64,000 bases of DNA from Ophioderma brevispina (GCA_023653785.1 JAMKCH010088216.1:165723-229722); one strand, 5' to 3'; positions 33,887-46,053 are shown, counted from the stretch's first letter. Notes: generated by a model from the sequence alone, not told the origin. Numbers and translations are program-made.

Positions 33887-34324
33887 TTAGTTTCACGCTT
33901 TATTCCGTTATCGTCTATGGAGCCCGGACTATATGGCTTCCGGCGGACTATATTTGCTTTTACACCGGTGTGAAATTATAGTCCGGTGGGAGCTAGTCCG
34001 GGCTCCATAGACGACAACGGAATAAGGGACGCACCATTAGATTTCAAGGGGGGGGTTGGAAGTTTGGGTGAGGGCAAGTTTTTTTTTCGTTGGCTTTTGG
34101 AGGCAAGTTTTTTTTCTTCTTCAAGTCATAGGCTGGATTTTTTTTTGCCTACGTGCTACTTGAGGACGTGTTTTTCGTAATAAGGTGCGGGTAAAGTTTT
34201 TTTTTTAATGGAAAGTGGGGAAAGTTTTTTTTTGCTCATATGGTGGGTGAAGTTTTTTTTTTTTTAGAAACTTCCCAAACCCCCCCTTGAAGTCAAATGG
34301 TGCGTCCCTAAAGTGTGAAACTAA
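33887..34324. mobile_element. Outer MITE carrying a nested insertion
   Basis: tagtttcacgctttattccg on the left mirrors, across the inner element, ccgtt… and agtgtgaaacta on the right. Between them ctatggagcccggacta (33916-33932) mirrors tagtccgggctccatag (33993-34009), giving a long hairpin. Relatives: 24062-24300 and 34600-34790. Confidence 0.65.
34026..34308. mobile_element. 283-bp PIF/Harbinger-type MITE nested in the outer MITE
   Basis: GGGACGCACCATTAGATTTC at 34026-34045 mirrors GAAGTCAAATGGTGCGTCCC ending at 34308; both ends continue into C/G runs. TAA flanks it on both sides (34023-34025 and 34309-34311), the 3-bp TWA target typical of PIF/Harbinger. The interior is a set of long T runs separated by ttggcttttggagg-type words. 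Confidence 0.75.
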
Positions 34325-34599
34325 GGTTATTTTATTTTTTTATTCCACTTTTCCACTGGCATATAAAATGAGTTGAAATTGCTGATATTACAGCAGCATA
34401 TAAACATAAAATATTGCACATAATACAAACAAGGATAATATTTTGAAAGTCCAGTGAACGGCTGGAGCAAACAGGTGCCTAGCACCTCTGGAACCGCCCC
34501 ACCAGCCAAATTTTTACCCAAAGACCCCGATTTTGGGTGAAACTTTTGCAAAATTTTCAAAAACCCAATTTTTTGGATAGAGAGTCAACTGAATCGAAT

Positions 34600-34790
34600 G
34601 ACTATTCTTTATCGTTGTAGCCGGACTATGAGTTTTGGCGGACTATAATTACTTCTACACCGGTGTGAAATTATAGTCCAATGGACTCATGGTACTGGCT
34701 TTGTAAAGTAAGTATAGGGCACTCGACTTTACAATCAACACTACTTTCATGCTTTAGTCCGTTATTTATGGAAGCCGGACCACACCCGAT
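34600..34790. mobile_element. Relative of the 33887-34324 MITE
   Basis: Contains cggactatgagttttggcggactat, cttctacaccggtgtgaaattatagtcc and catgctttagtccgttatttatgg, all in the order seen in the outer MITE. Confidence 0.55.
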
Positions 34791-34858
34791 AACATGTATT
34801 CCAAATTTTTATACATGTAGAATAAAAAAAGTACATACCTGGCTGATCTATATAAAAC

Positions 34859-35555
34859 CCGGAGGGGGGGGGGTCACTCACATATGAAATGGATATGGGT
34901 GTTAGGCTGGCGCTTCCAAACCCAGGGGCATTCGGTGACAGACGACTAAAAAAATATGGGTCTTTGGGCGAGAGACAGCTAAAATATCCCAACCCAAAAT
35001 AGGTTTTTTTTTCGGGTGACAAGTTTGCAAAATTTTCCAAAAATCAGGTTTTTTAGAAAATTTTATGCAAAAATTTCACCCAAAATAGGGGTCTTTGGGT
35101 GAAAATTTTCAAACTTTTTCCCAAAATAGGGGTCTTTGGGTTACATTTTAAAAATATATGGGGTCTTTGGGTGACAATTTTTAGAATAAATTTTATTTTG
35201 TGGATTTCTTCTTTGCAAATCTTCGTAATCCAAAAAGGCACAATTTGCCTATTTTTACATTTTTAAACGTATTTAAACATTACTTACTGCACCATGTCAA
35301 AACAAAACAAAACAAAAATGACCACCCCTGTGATTTTGGGTAAAAGTTTTACAATATTTTCTAAAGATGACCCCATTTGGGAGAAGATTTTGCAAATTTG
35401 TCACCCGGAAAATCTCTTATTTTGGGCATTTTGGCGGTCTCTCGCCCAAAGACTCCTATTATTTTTTAGTCCTCTGTCACCGAATGCCACTGGGTTTCCA
35501 AATACCAGCCTTACACCCATATCCATTTCATATGTGATTGTTCCCCCCCCCCATG
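34859..35555. mobile_element. About 700-bp MITE with about 130-bp inverted ends
   Basis: The left end (34859-34985: poly-G, gtcactcacatatgaaatgg, atatgggtgttaggctgg, cattcggtgacagacgac, gggtctttgggcgagaga) is mirrored at 35420-35555. The middle is built from decayed repeats of a roughly 50-bp unit containing 'ggggtctttgggtgaaaatttt'. Confidence 0.7.
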
Positions 35556-37030
35556 AGCCTCGCCAATCTTGCATCACCCGAAGATCAATTGCCATTCATT
35601 AGATTTAATCCGTTCATTGATGTGAACCAGTAACCTATTGATGAACATACGAAACGTGTTGTATGGCATGTATATAAATAGGAAAGCATGACTTACTGAT
35701 CGCCACACCCTCTTCAAGCAAAGGTGATGTCAGTTAGATTGAATTAAACGGATGCAGTGGCAAAACCACCAGATATATCATAAGGCAAAGTCATTTAATT
35801 TACCAATTTCTTGCACCTTCTACACATAGACAGGGCAACCATGAGGGTTATCAATCATTGCATTTATTGATTTAACTCAAAATGGGATCTTGAATTTTAA
35901 ATAAATTTGAAAATTATACCAAATTTTGAAGCTTTAATCTGCAATAAAGGAACATTTACGCCTAATAATGTATCTACTCCACTATATCTTCAGCTTTTTA
36001 AATTTCAGCATCAACACATCCCCCAAGTGAAATCATACCCGCAACAATATGCATAAACTGACTTGAATAAAAAAATCAGACTAAAGAACACATACATACC
36101 ATACTGGGAATCAAATGCAGGATACAAATAGATTTAGAAGGGAAAAAATGAACACATTGGTATTCACCGACCTCTATGACATACAGGTAAACTGGTGCCG
36201 ATCATGGATGCGATTATTTTAAAACAGTGGTTTATAGTAATCGCTGCAATTTCTACCATATTGCATGTCTTGCGTGGGTTGCTGGATACCCTTTACGTTT
36301 GTTTTCTTCTAAAAACGTGGTGAATTGAATAGAAATGATGTTCAACAATAAGTTATGGATCTTGGTTCTGCACAAAGTTTTAAGGTCACAGTTTGCCAAA
36401 CAACATTCCTTTCATGACTTTTTGTTCATCTTGATTCTTTGTTTCATTTTCCAATATATGAATTATATGGTCAAAGTCGAACTCACAGAAGAAGCTCGAG
36501 GTCAACAAGGACAGCTCAATCTGAATTGGGCAGTGATAACACCTGGTAATCTTTTAAACTGCATTGGCAATAACAATAGCTCTTAATTTCCAGATAAAAA
36601 GAATCTCAAGTGCTTTACCCTTTGAATGCCTATCAAAAGCGCCATTATTTGCTGGAGTCGATGTATTATTATATAAATACTACATGGTTAGAGGGAAATA
36701 GGGCACACTATTTTCCCCGAGGTACTGGCCACGGGGCCTATCACCCCGAACCCAATATAAACCATGTAGTATTTGTTTTATTGCACCTCACTGTGACTCA
36801 GGGGATGAGGTTGTAGGCAAATAGTCCAACTTTGCAAAAGAGAGGAAAGTAACATTATTCAGTCAATCAGTAGGTCCATCGTCCACATGCATTACTTTAA
36901 TTCTTGTACACGAGAAGGCAAAGCAATTGCTTGTCCTTGGAGGAAACGTGCTGTGCATACGTGCCTCTGGGTGCTCAAAATATATACATTGTGTTCATAG
37001 TGCAAGTAAAAACGGAGATATTTGATTACA
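35556..37030 (+). other. Mostly non-coding; one exon-like segment
   Basis: At 36474-36546 the + strand reads VELTEEARGQQGQLNLNWAV and ends at cctg|gtaatc, a usable donor. A convincing acceptor is not obvious and I do not recognise the protein. The rest shows nothing. Confidence 0.25.
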
Positions 37031-37495
37031 GTTTTTGATGGGTAGAGTAAGGTAACATCTCCCTCAGAACTGGTAGTGCCAAAGATTGGAATTGGCGAAC
37101 TGAAGGTGCATGGACCACTGCATCCCAAATCATTAATTGAATTGTGTGCTACAAAAAAGTCTGTGTACGTATTACTCGGTTTTAAGAAAGCGAAGCCCTC
37201 GGAAAAACCTTGCATTCACTGGCATAACAGAATTGAATTCTCATATGCTATAACATGGGCCTGATTTTCATCGATTTGAACTGCAGACGTGTGCAGGGAA
37301 TGTGGACAATAGCAAGGTCGTTTGCCCATTGTATTTGTGAAAGCCCATGTAAAATGAGTCCAACAATTTTCGCTGTGAACAGTAGTACTTGGGTGACCTG
37401 ATGATGACTAACTGTATTTTCTTTGTAGCATTTATCAAACTTGAAAAGCATGCAGTAATCAGCTCAGACCATTGCTATTGTATGTGCTAATCCCA

Positions 37496-37515
37496 AAAAA
37501 AAAAAAAAAAAAAAA
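37496..37515. other. 20-A run at a duplication join (probable assembly gap)
   Basis: The run is 21 A's, of which the first belongs to the native sequence (the third copy reads gctaatcccacctaatcc). That leaves exactly 20. Confidence 0.8.
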
Positions 37516-37990
37516 GTTTTTGATGGGTAGAGTAAGGTAACATCTCCCTCAGAACTGGTAGTGCCAAAGATTGGAATTGGCGAACTGAAGGTGCATGGAC
37601 CACTGCATCCCAAATCATTAATTGAATTGTGTGCTACAAAAAGGTCTGTGTACGTATTACTCGGTTTTAAGAAAGCGAAGCCCTCGGAAAAACCTTGCAT
37701 TCACTGGCATAACAGAATTGAATTCTCATATGCTATAACATGGGCCTGATTTTCATCGATTTGAACTGCAGACGTGTGCAGGGAATGTGGACAATCAGCA
37801 AGGCGATGTTTTGCCTATGTAATTGTGAAAGCCCATGTTAAAAATGACACTGTCAAAATTTTCGATGTGAACAGTAGAGTACTTGGGTTGATCTGATGAT
37901 GACTAACTGTATTTTCTTTGTAGCATTTATCAAACTTGAAAAGCATGCAGTAATCAGCTCAGACCATTGCTATTGTATGTGCTAATCCCA

Positions 37991-38010
37991 AAAAAAAAAA
38001 AAAAAAAAAA
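37991..38010. other. 20-A run at a duplication join (probable assembly gap)
   Basis: gctaatccca|A20|gtttttgatg: the same junction as at 37496-37515, again with exactly 20 extra A's. Confidence 0.8.
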
Positions 38011-39121
38011 GTTTTTGATGGGTAGAGTAAGGTAACATCTCCCTCAGAACTGGTAGTGCCAAAGATTGGAATTGGCGAACTGAAGGTGCATGGACCACTG
38101 CATCCCAAATCATTAATTGAATTGTGTGCTACAAAAAGGTCTGTGTACGTATTACTCGGTTTTAAGAAAGCGAAGCCCTCGGAAAAATGTATAACCTTGC
38201 ATTCACTGGCATCACAGAATTGAATTCTCATATGCTCTAACATGGGGGGGGCTGGATTTCACGATTTGAACTGCAGACGTTGTGCAGGGAGGTGGAAATA
38301 GCAAATGTCTTTTGCCTATTGTATTTGTGAAAGCATGTCAAATGACTGTCCAACAATTTTCGCTGTGAACAGTAGTACTTGGGTGATCTGATGACTAACT
38401 GTATTTTCTTTGTAGCATTTATCAAACTTGAAAAGCATGCAGTAATCAGCTCAGACCATTGCTATTGTATGTGCTAATCCCACCTAATCCACCTTTGACT
38501 TGCCAGATCAATATCTTACTACAAGACTGAAGTACAATGTCTGAATCCCAGTCTGGATGCTTTTGAATTGTGTTACAGAGCATATACACTGTAAATTCTG
38601 GCAGGGATGTCAACACCTTGATTTATGTAGCATGAGTTACTGTTATACATAATGTAAACATCCAAATTGTTTCAAATTTGTGGAAGTGATTTCAGTAGTG
38701 TCAATTTCATTATGTCTGTTTGAGTATTTGTTCATACTATTATATCCCTTGTTTTAAGAGAACCATTAACCCAGCATAGGATAAGCAAGATTTTCAGGAT
38801 TGGGGGCCCACTTGGAAGGGTGATGGAGCCGGAGGTGGTGCGGAACTTTGGAATTTGATGTTTTGGTAAAAAAGCGTTAAGATTATTGGGGGGGGGGGCT
38901 CAAGGGTATTTGAGGCCCCCCCAGCCTTTCACCAAGGCATTGCACTTTATTTTTATTTGCTACACTTTTTGGTAACATCTGATACATGAACAATATTACT
39001 TAGCTAACATTTTTCCACACAAATTACAAAGCACCAACAGACCCATGTTTATATTTTTTGGTGAAAATGCACTGTTTATTGAAAAAAGCAGCGTTAACAT
39101 AATCATATTCTTGAAATGTAG

Positions 39122-39355
39122 GAAACAGAACTAGATAATCCTTTGGCATACAAATACAAAGCACACCTTCATACCAGTTTTACAAATTTTAACACAGTTA
39201 ATTTACCTCTTCCGTATCTCAAAATGCTCAATGAAGACAAAGTGGCATCATTAAGATTTGGAATCAGCTTGTCAATATTGCCTACAAACCATCAAAATGT
39301 TTCATGCAGACTCTTGTGCAAGGTTGCAAGACCCTATGGAAGTACTGTTGGATGA
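39122..39355 (+). CDS. Candidate exon, unknown protein
   Basis: After atgtag an open frame of 77 codons runs to TGA, with words such as NFNTVNLPLPYLKML, ASLRFGISLSILPTN and NVSCRLLCKVARPYG. The alternating hydrophobic pattern with 'L.F.IS...NVSC' suggests a beta-sandwich domain, but no family is recognised. A second short splice-flanked segment lies at 40741-40789 (NKIWTEVESITYINTS, between ttaacag and g|gtaaat). Whether the two belong to one gene is unknown. Confidence 0.25.
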   Translation, partial: ETELDNPLAYKYKAHLHTSFTNFNTVNLPLPYLKMLNEDKVASLRFGISLSILPTNHQNVSCRLLCKVARPYGSTVG

Positions 39356-39844
39356 GTTCAACCAAATATAGGTTTGTCAACACTGTCATGACTGTGTGTT
39401 CAGTTGGTCATACAACAGTGTGTGATGGATGGATACAGTTTAGACAGATTGGTTTAAGCTATAATGAGAATAAGTGAAAATGTCAATCTTACATTATGTG
39501 TACGGTGACATAAATATGGTCCAACTTAGGGTAAGGGTTCCAATGCATTTTGTTTAAGATTGCATAAACAATGTTAAAAAATCATTTTCATTTTAGGGTC
39601 ATAATGTTTTCATTATCAAGCACTGTTTCCATATTTTGAGTTTATTTTTGTCTAAACAGTACTATTATTCACTAATTTTCTTGGGTAACCATTTATAGTA
39701 TCTTGCATCATATGTTTGTTCTGAAGTACAATAATTAAGAACTAAGGCAATCTGTTTTTACTATGGCAATGGTACAAATGGTTACTGCTAGTCTTTGTGA
39801 ATGACATCTGCAGCTGGTATGATTAACCCAAGGTACTACATGTA

Positions 39845-40385
39845 TTCACCCTTTGCACGGTTCACCATTTGCAGGTAGAGCCTCGAACTGGCATCCAATA
39901 AATGAGATTATTATGCATCTGTGGTGCAATACCACAGTGCGATTAGCGCGTACCGCCCAACACTGCACAATATGCAAAAATATCGGGCATTCGGTCATGC
40001 AACTCGTCAAGCAAATACTCTGTTTTTATTAGTTTTGAAGCAATTTTAAAACTATTTGGTCAAGTCAGCTTCTTCATGCATAATAATAATAATATTGGAT
40101 GGCTTTTTTTCGGCTGATAACAGAAAATATCGCCCTCGCCAAGAAAATATCAGGCTCGTCTTCGACTCGCCCGATATTTGATCTAGGCTCGGGTGATATT
40201 TTCTGTTATCAACCTTAGCCATCCAATATTATATAAGTATTACATAAACAATGCATTCATCTCTTGCAAGGCTCATTGGTTCCGTTTAGAGAGAATCGAA
40301 CCTAATCAAACTGTTGTGTAAATCTCCCATTCATGTTTTGTACCCGTTCGAGGCTCTTCACGCAAATGGCGAATCCGTGCAAAGA
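39845..40385. mobile_element. MITE with a second hairpin MITE inside
   Basis: Outer ends: ttcaccatttgcaggtagagcctcgaact near 39872 mirrors cgttcgaggctcttcacgcaaatggcgaa near 40350 (in part). The inner element at about 40087-40232 is a hairpin: aataatattggatggc mirrors gccatccaatattat, and gataacagaaaatatc mirrors gatattttctgttatc. A relative of the outer family is at 59655-59830. Confidence 0.6.
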
Positions 40386-41576
40386 GCGAATATAAATATA
40401 TTCTACACCTTATTCCAATATATACACATAGGAGTTAACCAGTGCCAGTGCTTAATAGTCAAAAGAGGTTAACCATGATGGTGAATCATGTCATGTTGAC
40501 CTAAGTTTATTATAACAGTTCTGTGATTTTGAGTACCATATCCAACCTAATTAATCCCCAGTGTGCTATGTGAGTCATATGTTTCAGGGGGAAGGCATTT
40601 CTTAAAATGATGAAAATGAAAGTCAAAATTGTGAATTATTTCACATAAACATTATAGTCTAAATCTGAGTGTGCTGCTAATCGCAAAAGCTGCTACTCAC
40701 ATTTGCAACACTAATCTTACTGCTTGGTTTAACAGAACAAGATCTGGACAGAAGTGGAAAGTATAACCTATATAAACACATCTGGTAAATTTTATTCTTG
40801 CACGCTATAATGAAATAACAATATACATAGCTAAAAAAACTAAAATATTACAATCTTTCTGCACCACACAGGCACATATTATTTATGAGGTTTGTTTGAA
40901 AGTAATTTCTCTGTGTAGACACATTTGTAAGCCATACATAACTACATCTATTCAAAACATTGCAGCTAGAAGAGAACAATTTCTTACAGATCGGGTAACA
41001 TTCGGTTATAAGCTTTAAGTTAAAATTAACACATTCCACAGATTTCTTGGGAAAATATAATTATGAGCATCATTTAATGCTAGTCTTATATGCATTCATT
41101 ATTACCATCCTTGATTTTATAATTGTTTAGACTAGAGTAAAAAGATACCTCATTTTTGGACAAATCTCATATGTAAACAGTCAAAAGGGCTTAAAAAGAC
41201 CAAAACTTATGCTTGTGGAAATAGAAAACTCCCCTCGGTAGGCAATGTTCCATTTGAACAATGCACAACTTTCAAGTGTACCATTTTCCTCCAGCAAGTA
41301 TGGAGAATCTGGATTTGAGATTACACACAGAGTAGAGTAGAATTCCACTAACAGATATCACAAGTGTAAAATCTTGCAAGGCAGACTGCATTAGGGTTCA
41401 TATTGAATTGGGGGTGGCCACTTTTCCCCAGCTTGGCTAGGGATTCCCTTTCTTTGGGAAATAAATTACATGAGCTGAATCTAGAGCTTAGCTTAGCCGG
41501 GGAAAGCTGCACCTAACAGCTTCAATACCTACCCATAAGAAAAACACATGTCATACACAGTACTCAGGCTTAGGTC

Positions 41577-41856
41577 AGAGGGTGTATTGAGACCATCACA
41601 CAATCCACCAGTTTTGGGAAATTTCACCTTAATAAAAGGTCATGTGATCCCACATAAATCCTATTCTTAACACATAAAACACTAATTTTAGACCACACAG
41701 CATTAGTACAAGCAATTTTAGCATGATCATAAAATTTCTTGTGGTTCTTTACTTCTTGAATACTTTTTATTCCCAAGTACTGACATGTGTTTTGTACAGT
41801 ACAGTATAAGCACATTGCAATAGATTATGGGATTGGTTCAAACCACCTTCTGGGCT
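41577..41856. mobile_element. MITE copy, relative of 45568-45861
   Basis: Shares with 45568-45861, in order: caccagttttgggaaat, ggtcatgtgatc, cattcttaacacataaaacac (in part), ttgtggttctt, tactgacatgtgtttt and attatgggattg. Confidence 0.65.
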
Positions 41857-42942
41857 AAGTTTTGTGGAATATTTTGTGCATCAGTGGAAGGGGAATTTTT
41901 TGCACACAAGCTTATCCTTCAAAAAAGATTCTGATACCTCTAAATAAAAAAATACAACATAAAAATACATATAGAAATCAGGTCAATGTACAATACAGAC
42001 CACGAGGAGCCATACACCCAAGCTACAATCATGAAAATTGTTGCCACACTTGTCCAATTTGGGGAGAACAACCCCCCCTCTCCCCCAAGACAATGTTGAT
42101 CCAAGTCATGTTGTCAGCAACCTCAATGTTTCCCCCAGCATTGATTGATGAGGGTGGGATAGGGATGGGTATGGAGAAGCTCTCTCCTTTCTCATGAACA
42201 ATAACTTGCCCAAGTCAGATCTCAGTTGTGAGCATGAAGACTGTTTCAATATATTATATCAATTGTGACAACTAATCTAATATCTTTTCACAATTTTAAG
42301 AGAGGTATGACTTCTTACATACTACAGCACCCAAGCAAAAGAATTGACAAACCTAGCTGACTTGATAGTAAAAGTACAAAGTACCATATTTGTCAAGGCA
42401 AGTACCAAAAGCTTACATTAGTTATTTTGGATAGGGGAGTTACTTCCCTCAAATATTCTTCAAATTCATGCCACATTCAGCCATTTTCTAAGTTACAAAA
42501 TATCAAATGACATTGTTGATGTACCATTCTATGCAATTTGAGAAAATTTGTCAATTTCACCAGCAATGCATTTCAATCACTACATCAAACACACACTAAT
42601 CGGAATGATAATTTGAACATTTTGTTGTTTAAAATTTGATGGATGGGTACGCAGGTACATGTAGGTACTTCTTAAATTGGATGAATGTGGTACATATGAT
42701 TTTGAACACATACATAAAAAAAATAATCTCCATAGAAAAATATCAAGCATCTTGGAAAAAAACCCTGACATCTTTAGCCATCATGATTTAGTTGTTTGTC
42801 TCAAAGCCCATCACAGTTTGTTAACCTTATGTGGAATGCATTTTTTTTTTGCATATCATCCAGTTGTTGTTTTAACATTTCATCTGCACAAATTGCAATG
42901 TTTAATTGCTCTCTTGAAAGTTACTGACATATTTACTACATT
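41857..42942. other. Non-coding stretch, nothing recognised
   Basis: Low-complexity AT-rich sequence with chance frames. No exon, RNA or delimitable repeat seen. Confidence 0.35.
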
Positions 42943-43272
42943 TTATAGATCATTTAGACTGAAAGTCATTGGCAAATCCATCCACTTGACTTGAACAGTG
43001 GAGTCCACATTGGCGTTGACTTCCTTACCACTAACATTCACATTGGTTGGTCCATACACTTCAAGTATATTTAAGCATGGATTTTTTCCTGATAACAATT
43101 CAATGGCTATTTCTTTTAATGTTTTCTGTCCGATGTGTTTTGTGCAGAAACCTCTTCTCAAAGCAGCCGCACACAACTTTGACAATAATGACAATGTCAT
43201 TGTATCCAGTGTATTTGCCAATGTGCCAAAGCTAAAGCATGCGATCAAATTCATGAGAGCGACTATATACAG
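42943..43272 (-). CDS. Candidate exon, unknown protein
   Basis: On the - strand an open frame of about 110 codons follows a possible acceptor (ttgtatacag|ggctg, near 43273) and ends at a stop. It has a hydrophobic start (IVALMNLIACFSFGTLANT), then LRRGFCTKHIGQKTLKEIAI, NILEVYGPTNVNVSGKEV and VQVKWMDLPMTF. Composition is protein-like compared with neighbouring sequence, and three frames are open here at once. I recognise no family, and chance is not excluded. Confidence 0.3.
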   Translation of the reverse strand: MYIVALMNLIACFSFGTLANTLDTMTLSLLSKLCAAALRRGFCTKHIGQKTLKEIAIELLSGKNPCLNILEVYGPTNVNVSGKEVNANVDSTVQVKWMDLPMTFSLNDL

Positions 43273-43284
43273 CCCTGTATACAA

Positions 43285-45140
43285 ATTCTTCTTATAGTAT
43301 CAGTCTTTCAAAATTATAAATATTACGCATAGATGTGTTAGTGAAGTCTGACTAGACTACATCAAACGTAAGGATGGAGATGGTTTTTACTTAGGCTATT
43401 TTCTTCTAATGTCAGAGAGCAACAGACACAATGTTTTCTTGAAGAAATGTTGAAAAAAAAAATACAAAAAGGGAAAAAATTGAAATTTCAGCATTCCAGC
43501 AGGAGCAACATGCATGTTTTTATTAACGCGCGTGCGGGGGCTTTGAGACAAACAAATCATGATAGCCTAATTTCATCTAATCTTGCATTGCAGAACAATT
43601 GATAGAATTGTTTTAGATAAAGTTATCTATACCATTATAGTCATTCACCGATTGAAAAATAAAAATATATAATCTAATATACTATTACTACTATTTTTAT
43701 ATATCCTTTGGATCATTCTCTATCAGTACTCGGTCAAGTTGTGGATATTGCTTTCAAGAAATGTGGTATTTCATTCCAGCTTAGCAATCTCTTCAAAGTA
43801 AGCTCCTAGAAGTTTCACCTTTGGTAGAGACAAAAAGACGCATTATTAATTTGGTAGCATTGTTTAGTCTTTTAGAAAGAAATAAGACAAGCTCTTTTTA
43901 CATTTTGATTTCAACAGAAATATTGTGCTTTTAGGAATTTTTAGACAAGGGTTTAAATTTCATCATGTTTGAGGAAAAGTGAATAGCTAATGTAGCCAAT
44001 CAGAAATTTTTCAAAAGGTCTGCACATGTGATTCAATAAAACAAGAATGAGTCTTAGAGCCGCAAGCAGTCATTTACTTTCCAAATTTGACAGGTCCAAT
44101 ATTGTCCTTAAAGGCACTACCACTGATCCACCCAAAAACACCAAAATATTTGAAATTTGCAGAAAAAACTTAAAAGGAATAAAATGTTTGTTTGCCGTAA
44201 TGGAGAAAAAATATGGTCGGATGGTCAGATTTGATTTTTTTAGAACTTCACAATGTTTTACTCTAAAATGAATACAACATGCTACTATTTAAAGCTTTTT
44301 TTCAATGACATAGCAAAGATCTTTTATTTTACTTTTTTGTTGTCTTTGTTATTTTTTTGTCTTTGTGTTGGTAATTTTTTTTTTAATTGATGAAAATTAA
44401 GGGTCAGTTGGCAGTTTTTTTTTTTTTTATTTTGTGCTAATTTGCATAAAAATATTTGAGTCAGCAGGTTTACTAGGGTCGGTCTGTCTACGGCAAACAA
44501 AAAAGATTGGATTCCCACTTTTTTCTTTGCAAAAATCACCCATGTATGAACTAGAATTTTGAGGTTCTTGGCTTTCAAGCTCTCTATGCATGGGCTGCCT
44601 TCAACTACTACTTTGCTGCCCACATACCAAGTTTATCAAATAAGCACATTGGGTTCTAGCAGAATTGACCTTTGTAGATAGTAGCCAATCAGAACAAATA
44701 TGCAAATTAGCTCATTGATCAGGGTAATACTTGTGACTACCACTACCCACATACCAAGTTTACTGTAACACTGTAACACAACATATAACTGAATGGAGAC
44801 ACATATCTTTGAACACTGCTGTTTTCTCCTTTTTTGTCATTTTTCATTTGGAAAAATAACTTGGCTGAAGAATTCTGAAGACTTATCCTTCACTTTTAAA
44901 ACTACGTCTGCAAATTTTGAATATTTTGACTCTTTGGGTGAATCACTGATAGTGCTTTTAAGGTCAAGAGAAATCAAACTAAGTCACTGGTTTTGTGTAA
45001 AGAGTGAGAGAGAGAGAGAATCAATTGATAGATGTTAAATGATCCCAATCCTATTGCTACCATCAGTTCTAGCCTCTCCATGCAAATGGCAAAATAGGGA
45101 CAGTGGTCCTAATTTTGACCTCCTCTATGACCCACATAAG
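43285..45140. other. Non-coding stretch, nothing recognised
   Basis: AT-rich with T runs at 44360-44430. The word 'cacataccaagttta' recurs at 44620 and 44750, a minor direct repeat. No supported gene. Confidence 0.35.
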
Positions 45141-45151
45141 ACCCCTTACCT

Positions 45152-45363
45152 CAATGTATAAGCATACCAATTATGAACTTGATCCATCACTGCACTAAAA
45201 TACTTAACATTTTAACCAAAGATCTGACCCTAAGTGGCCCCTGAATGACCTTTGACCCTCATCTGTGACTACATATAAGACCCATTGTCTCAATGTATAA
45301 GCATACCAATTATGAACTTGATCCATCACTACATTAAAAAAGCTAGACAACATTTTAACCAAA
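45152..45363. repeat. Tandem duplication, 138-bp spacing
   Basis: ctcaatgtataagcatacca (then attatgaacttgatccatcac and aacattttaaccaaa) occurs at 45152 and again at 45290. Confidence 0.75.
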
Positions 45364-45567
45364 AGTGTATACCAATGTTTGACACAACACAGACTGACTA
45401 ACTGAAGACTGACTGACAGACACACTGACACACACGAATCATGCTGCCATAAGGTCTTTCCCATCGGACGACCTAAACATTGCTGCAAAAAAGTGAATAA
45501 AAAGATGCACTCAAAAACAATTATTAAAACAAAACCCCTTAGAGGTATGTGGTTTTACAGTGTCACC

Positions 45568-45861
45568 CAGGGGGTGTTTTGAGTCAATCCCATAATGCAC
45601 CAGTTTTGGGAAATGGTCACTCAATGGGTTCATGTGATCACATAAAACCCCAATTCTTAACACATAAAACACCTGACTTTAACACTCATTTTAGCCACAA
45701 AAGCATTAGGACTTAGGGATTTTTTTGCATGATTATGAAATGCCTTGTGGTTCTTAAAATTTTGAACACTTTATCCCCAGTACTGACATGTGTTTAGTAC
45801 AGTACGGTATAGGCACATTGCTATGCATTATGGGATTGATTCAAAAACACCCTCTGAGTGT
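45568..45861. mobile_element. MITE with about 33-bp inverted ends
   Basis: gggggtgttttgagtcaatcccataatgca at the left mirrors tgcattatgggattgattcaaaaacaccctc at the right with two mismatches. It ends about 13 bases from the stop codon of the dipeptidase gene, so it lies in its 3' UTR or just beyond. Confidence 0.75.
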
Positions 45862-45873
45862 CACCTATCCATA

Positions 45874-46053
45874 TCATTTCAGTGCAATTACTCCATTCAT
45901 GTAGTTTGAAATATTGAGCTTCTCATTCTGTGAGTGAGCGCCATCATCGGAAGATCTACAGGAAGTAGCTGACATCTTTCTGTTGAATTCTGTAGAGCAG
46001 TGTTACTGGAATGCTACCCCCTTCACGTGTCAGGTCTGGCTCAACGCCATGCA
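45874..46053 (-). CDS. CNDP2-like: Dipeptidase last exon, two 1-base deletions
   Basis: After ttttgttttcag the exon starts with TG, which completes a GTG codon with either upstream alternative exon. It reads VHGVEPDLTREGGSIPVTLL and then RIQQKDVSYF. Here the frame reaches a TAG. Two missing bases (one C of an expected CCC, one G of an expected GG, near 45960-45970) would explain it. The correct frame then resumes as SSDDGAHSQNEKLN, with the metal-binding His of the GAHSQNE motif, and ends NYMNGVIALK before TGA. Both deletions are in short homopolymers, so sequencing error is as likely as true decay. The C-terminus is about ten residues shorter than in vertebrate enzymes. Confidence 0.82.

Larger units (their letters stand above)
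37031..38481. repeat. One ~470-bp segment present three times, separated by 20-A runs
   Basis: Copies: 37031-37495, 37516-37990 and 38011-38481. The left ~200 bp of each is almost identical. The right parts differ by many single-base indels, and the middle copy is the worst. Only the first has unique sequence to its left and only the last has unique sequence to its right. This is what unmerged contig ends plus a single-read contig would look like. On the + strand the shared part reads PKIGIGELKVHGPLHPKSL; on the - strand it is also open for about 60 codons. I cannot assign either. Confidence 0.8.

Noticed and set aside
37031..37255. Open frames on both strands of the triplicated segment as a gene
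   Set aside because: Both strands are open, no family is recognised on either, and the triplication looks like an assembly fault; kept only as a possibility within the + strand candidate gene.
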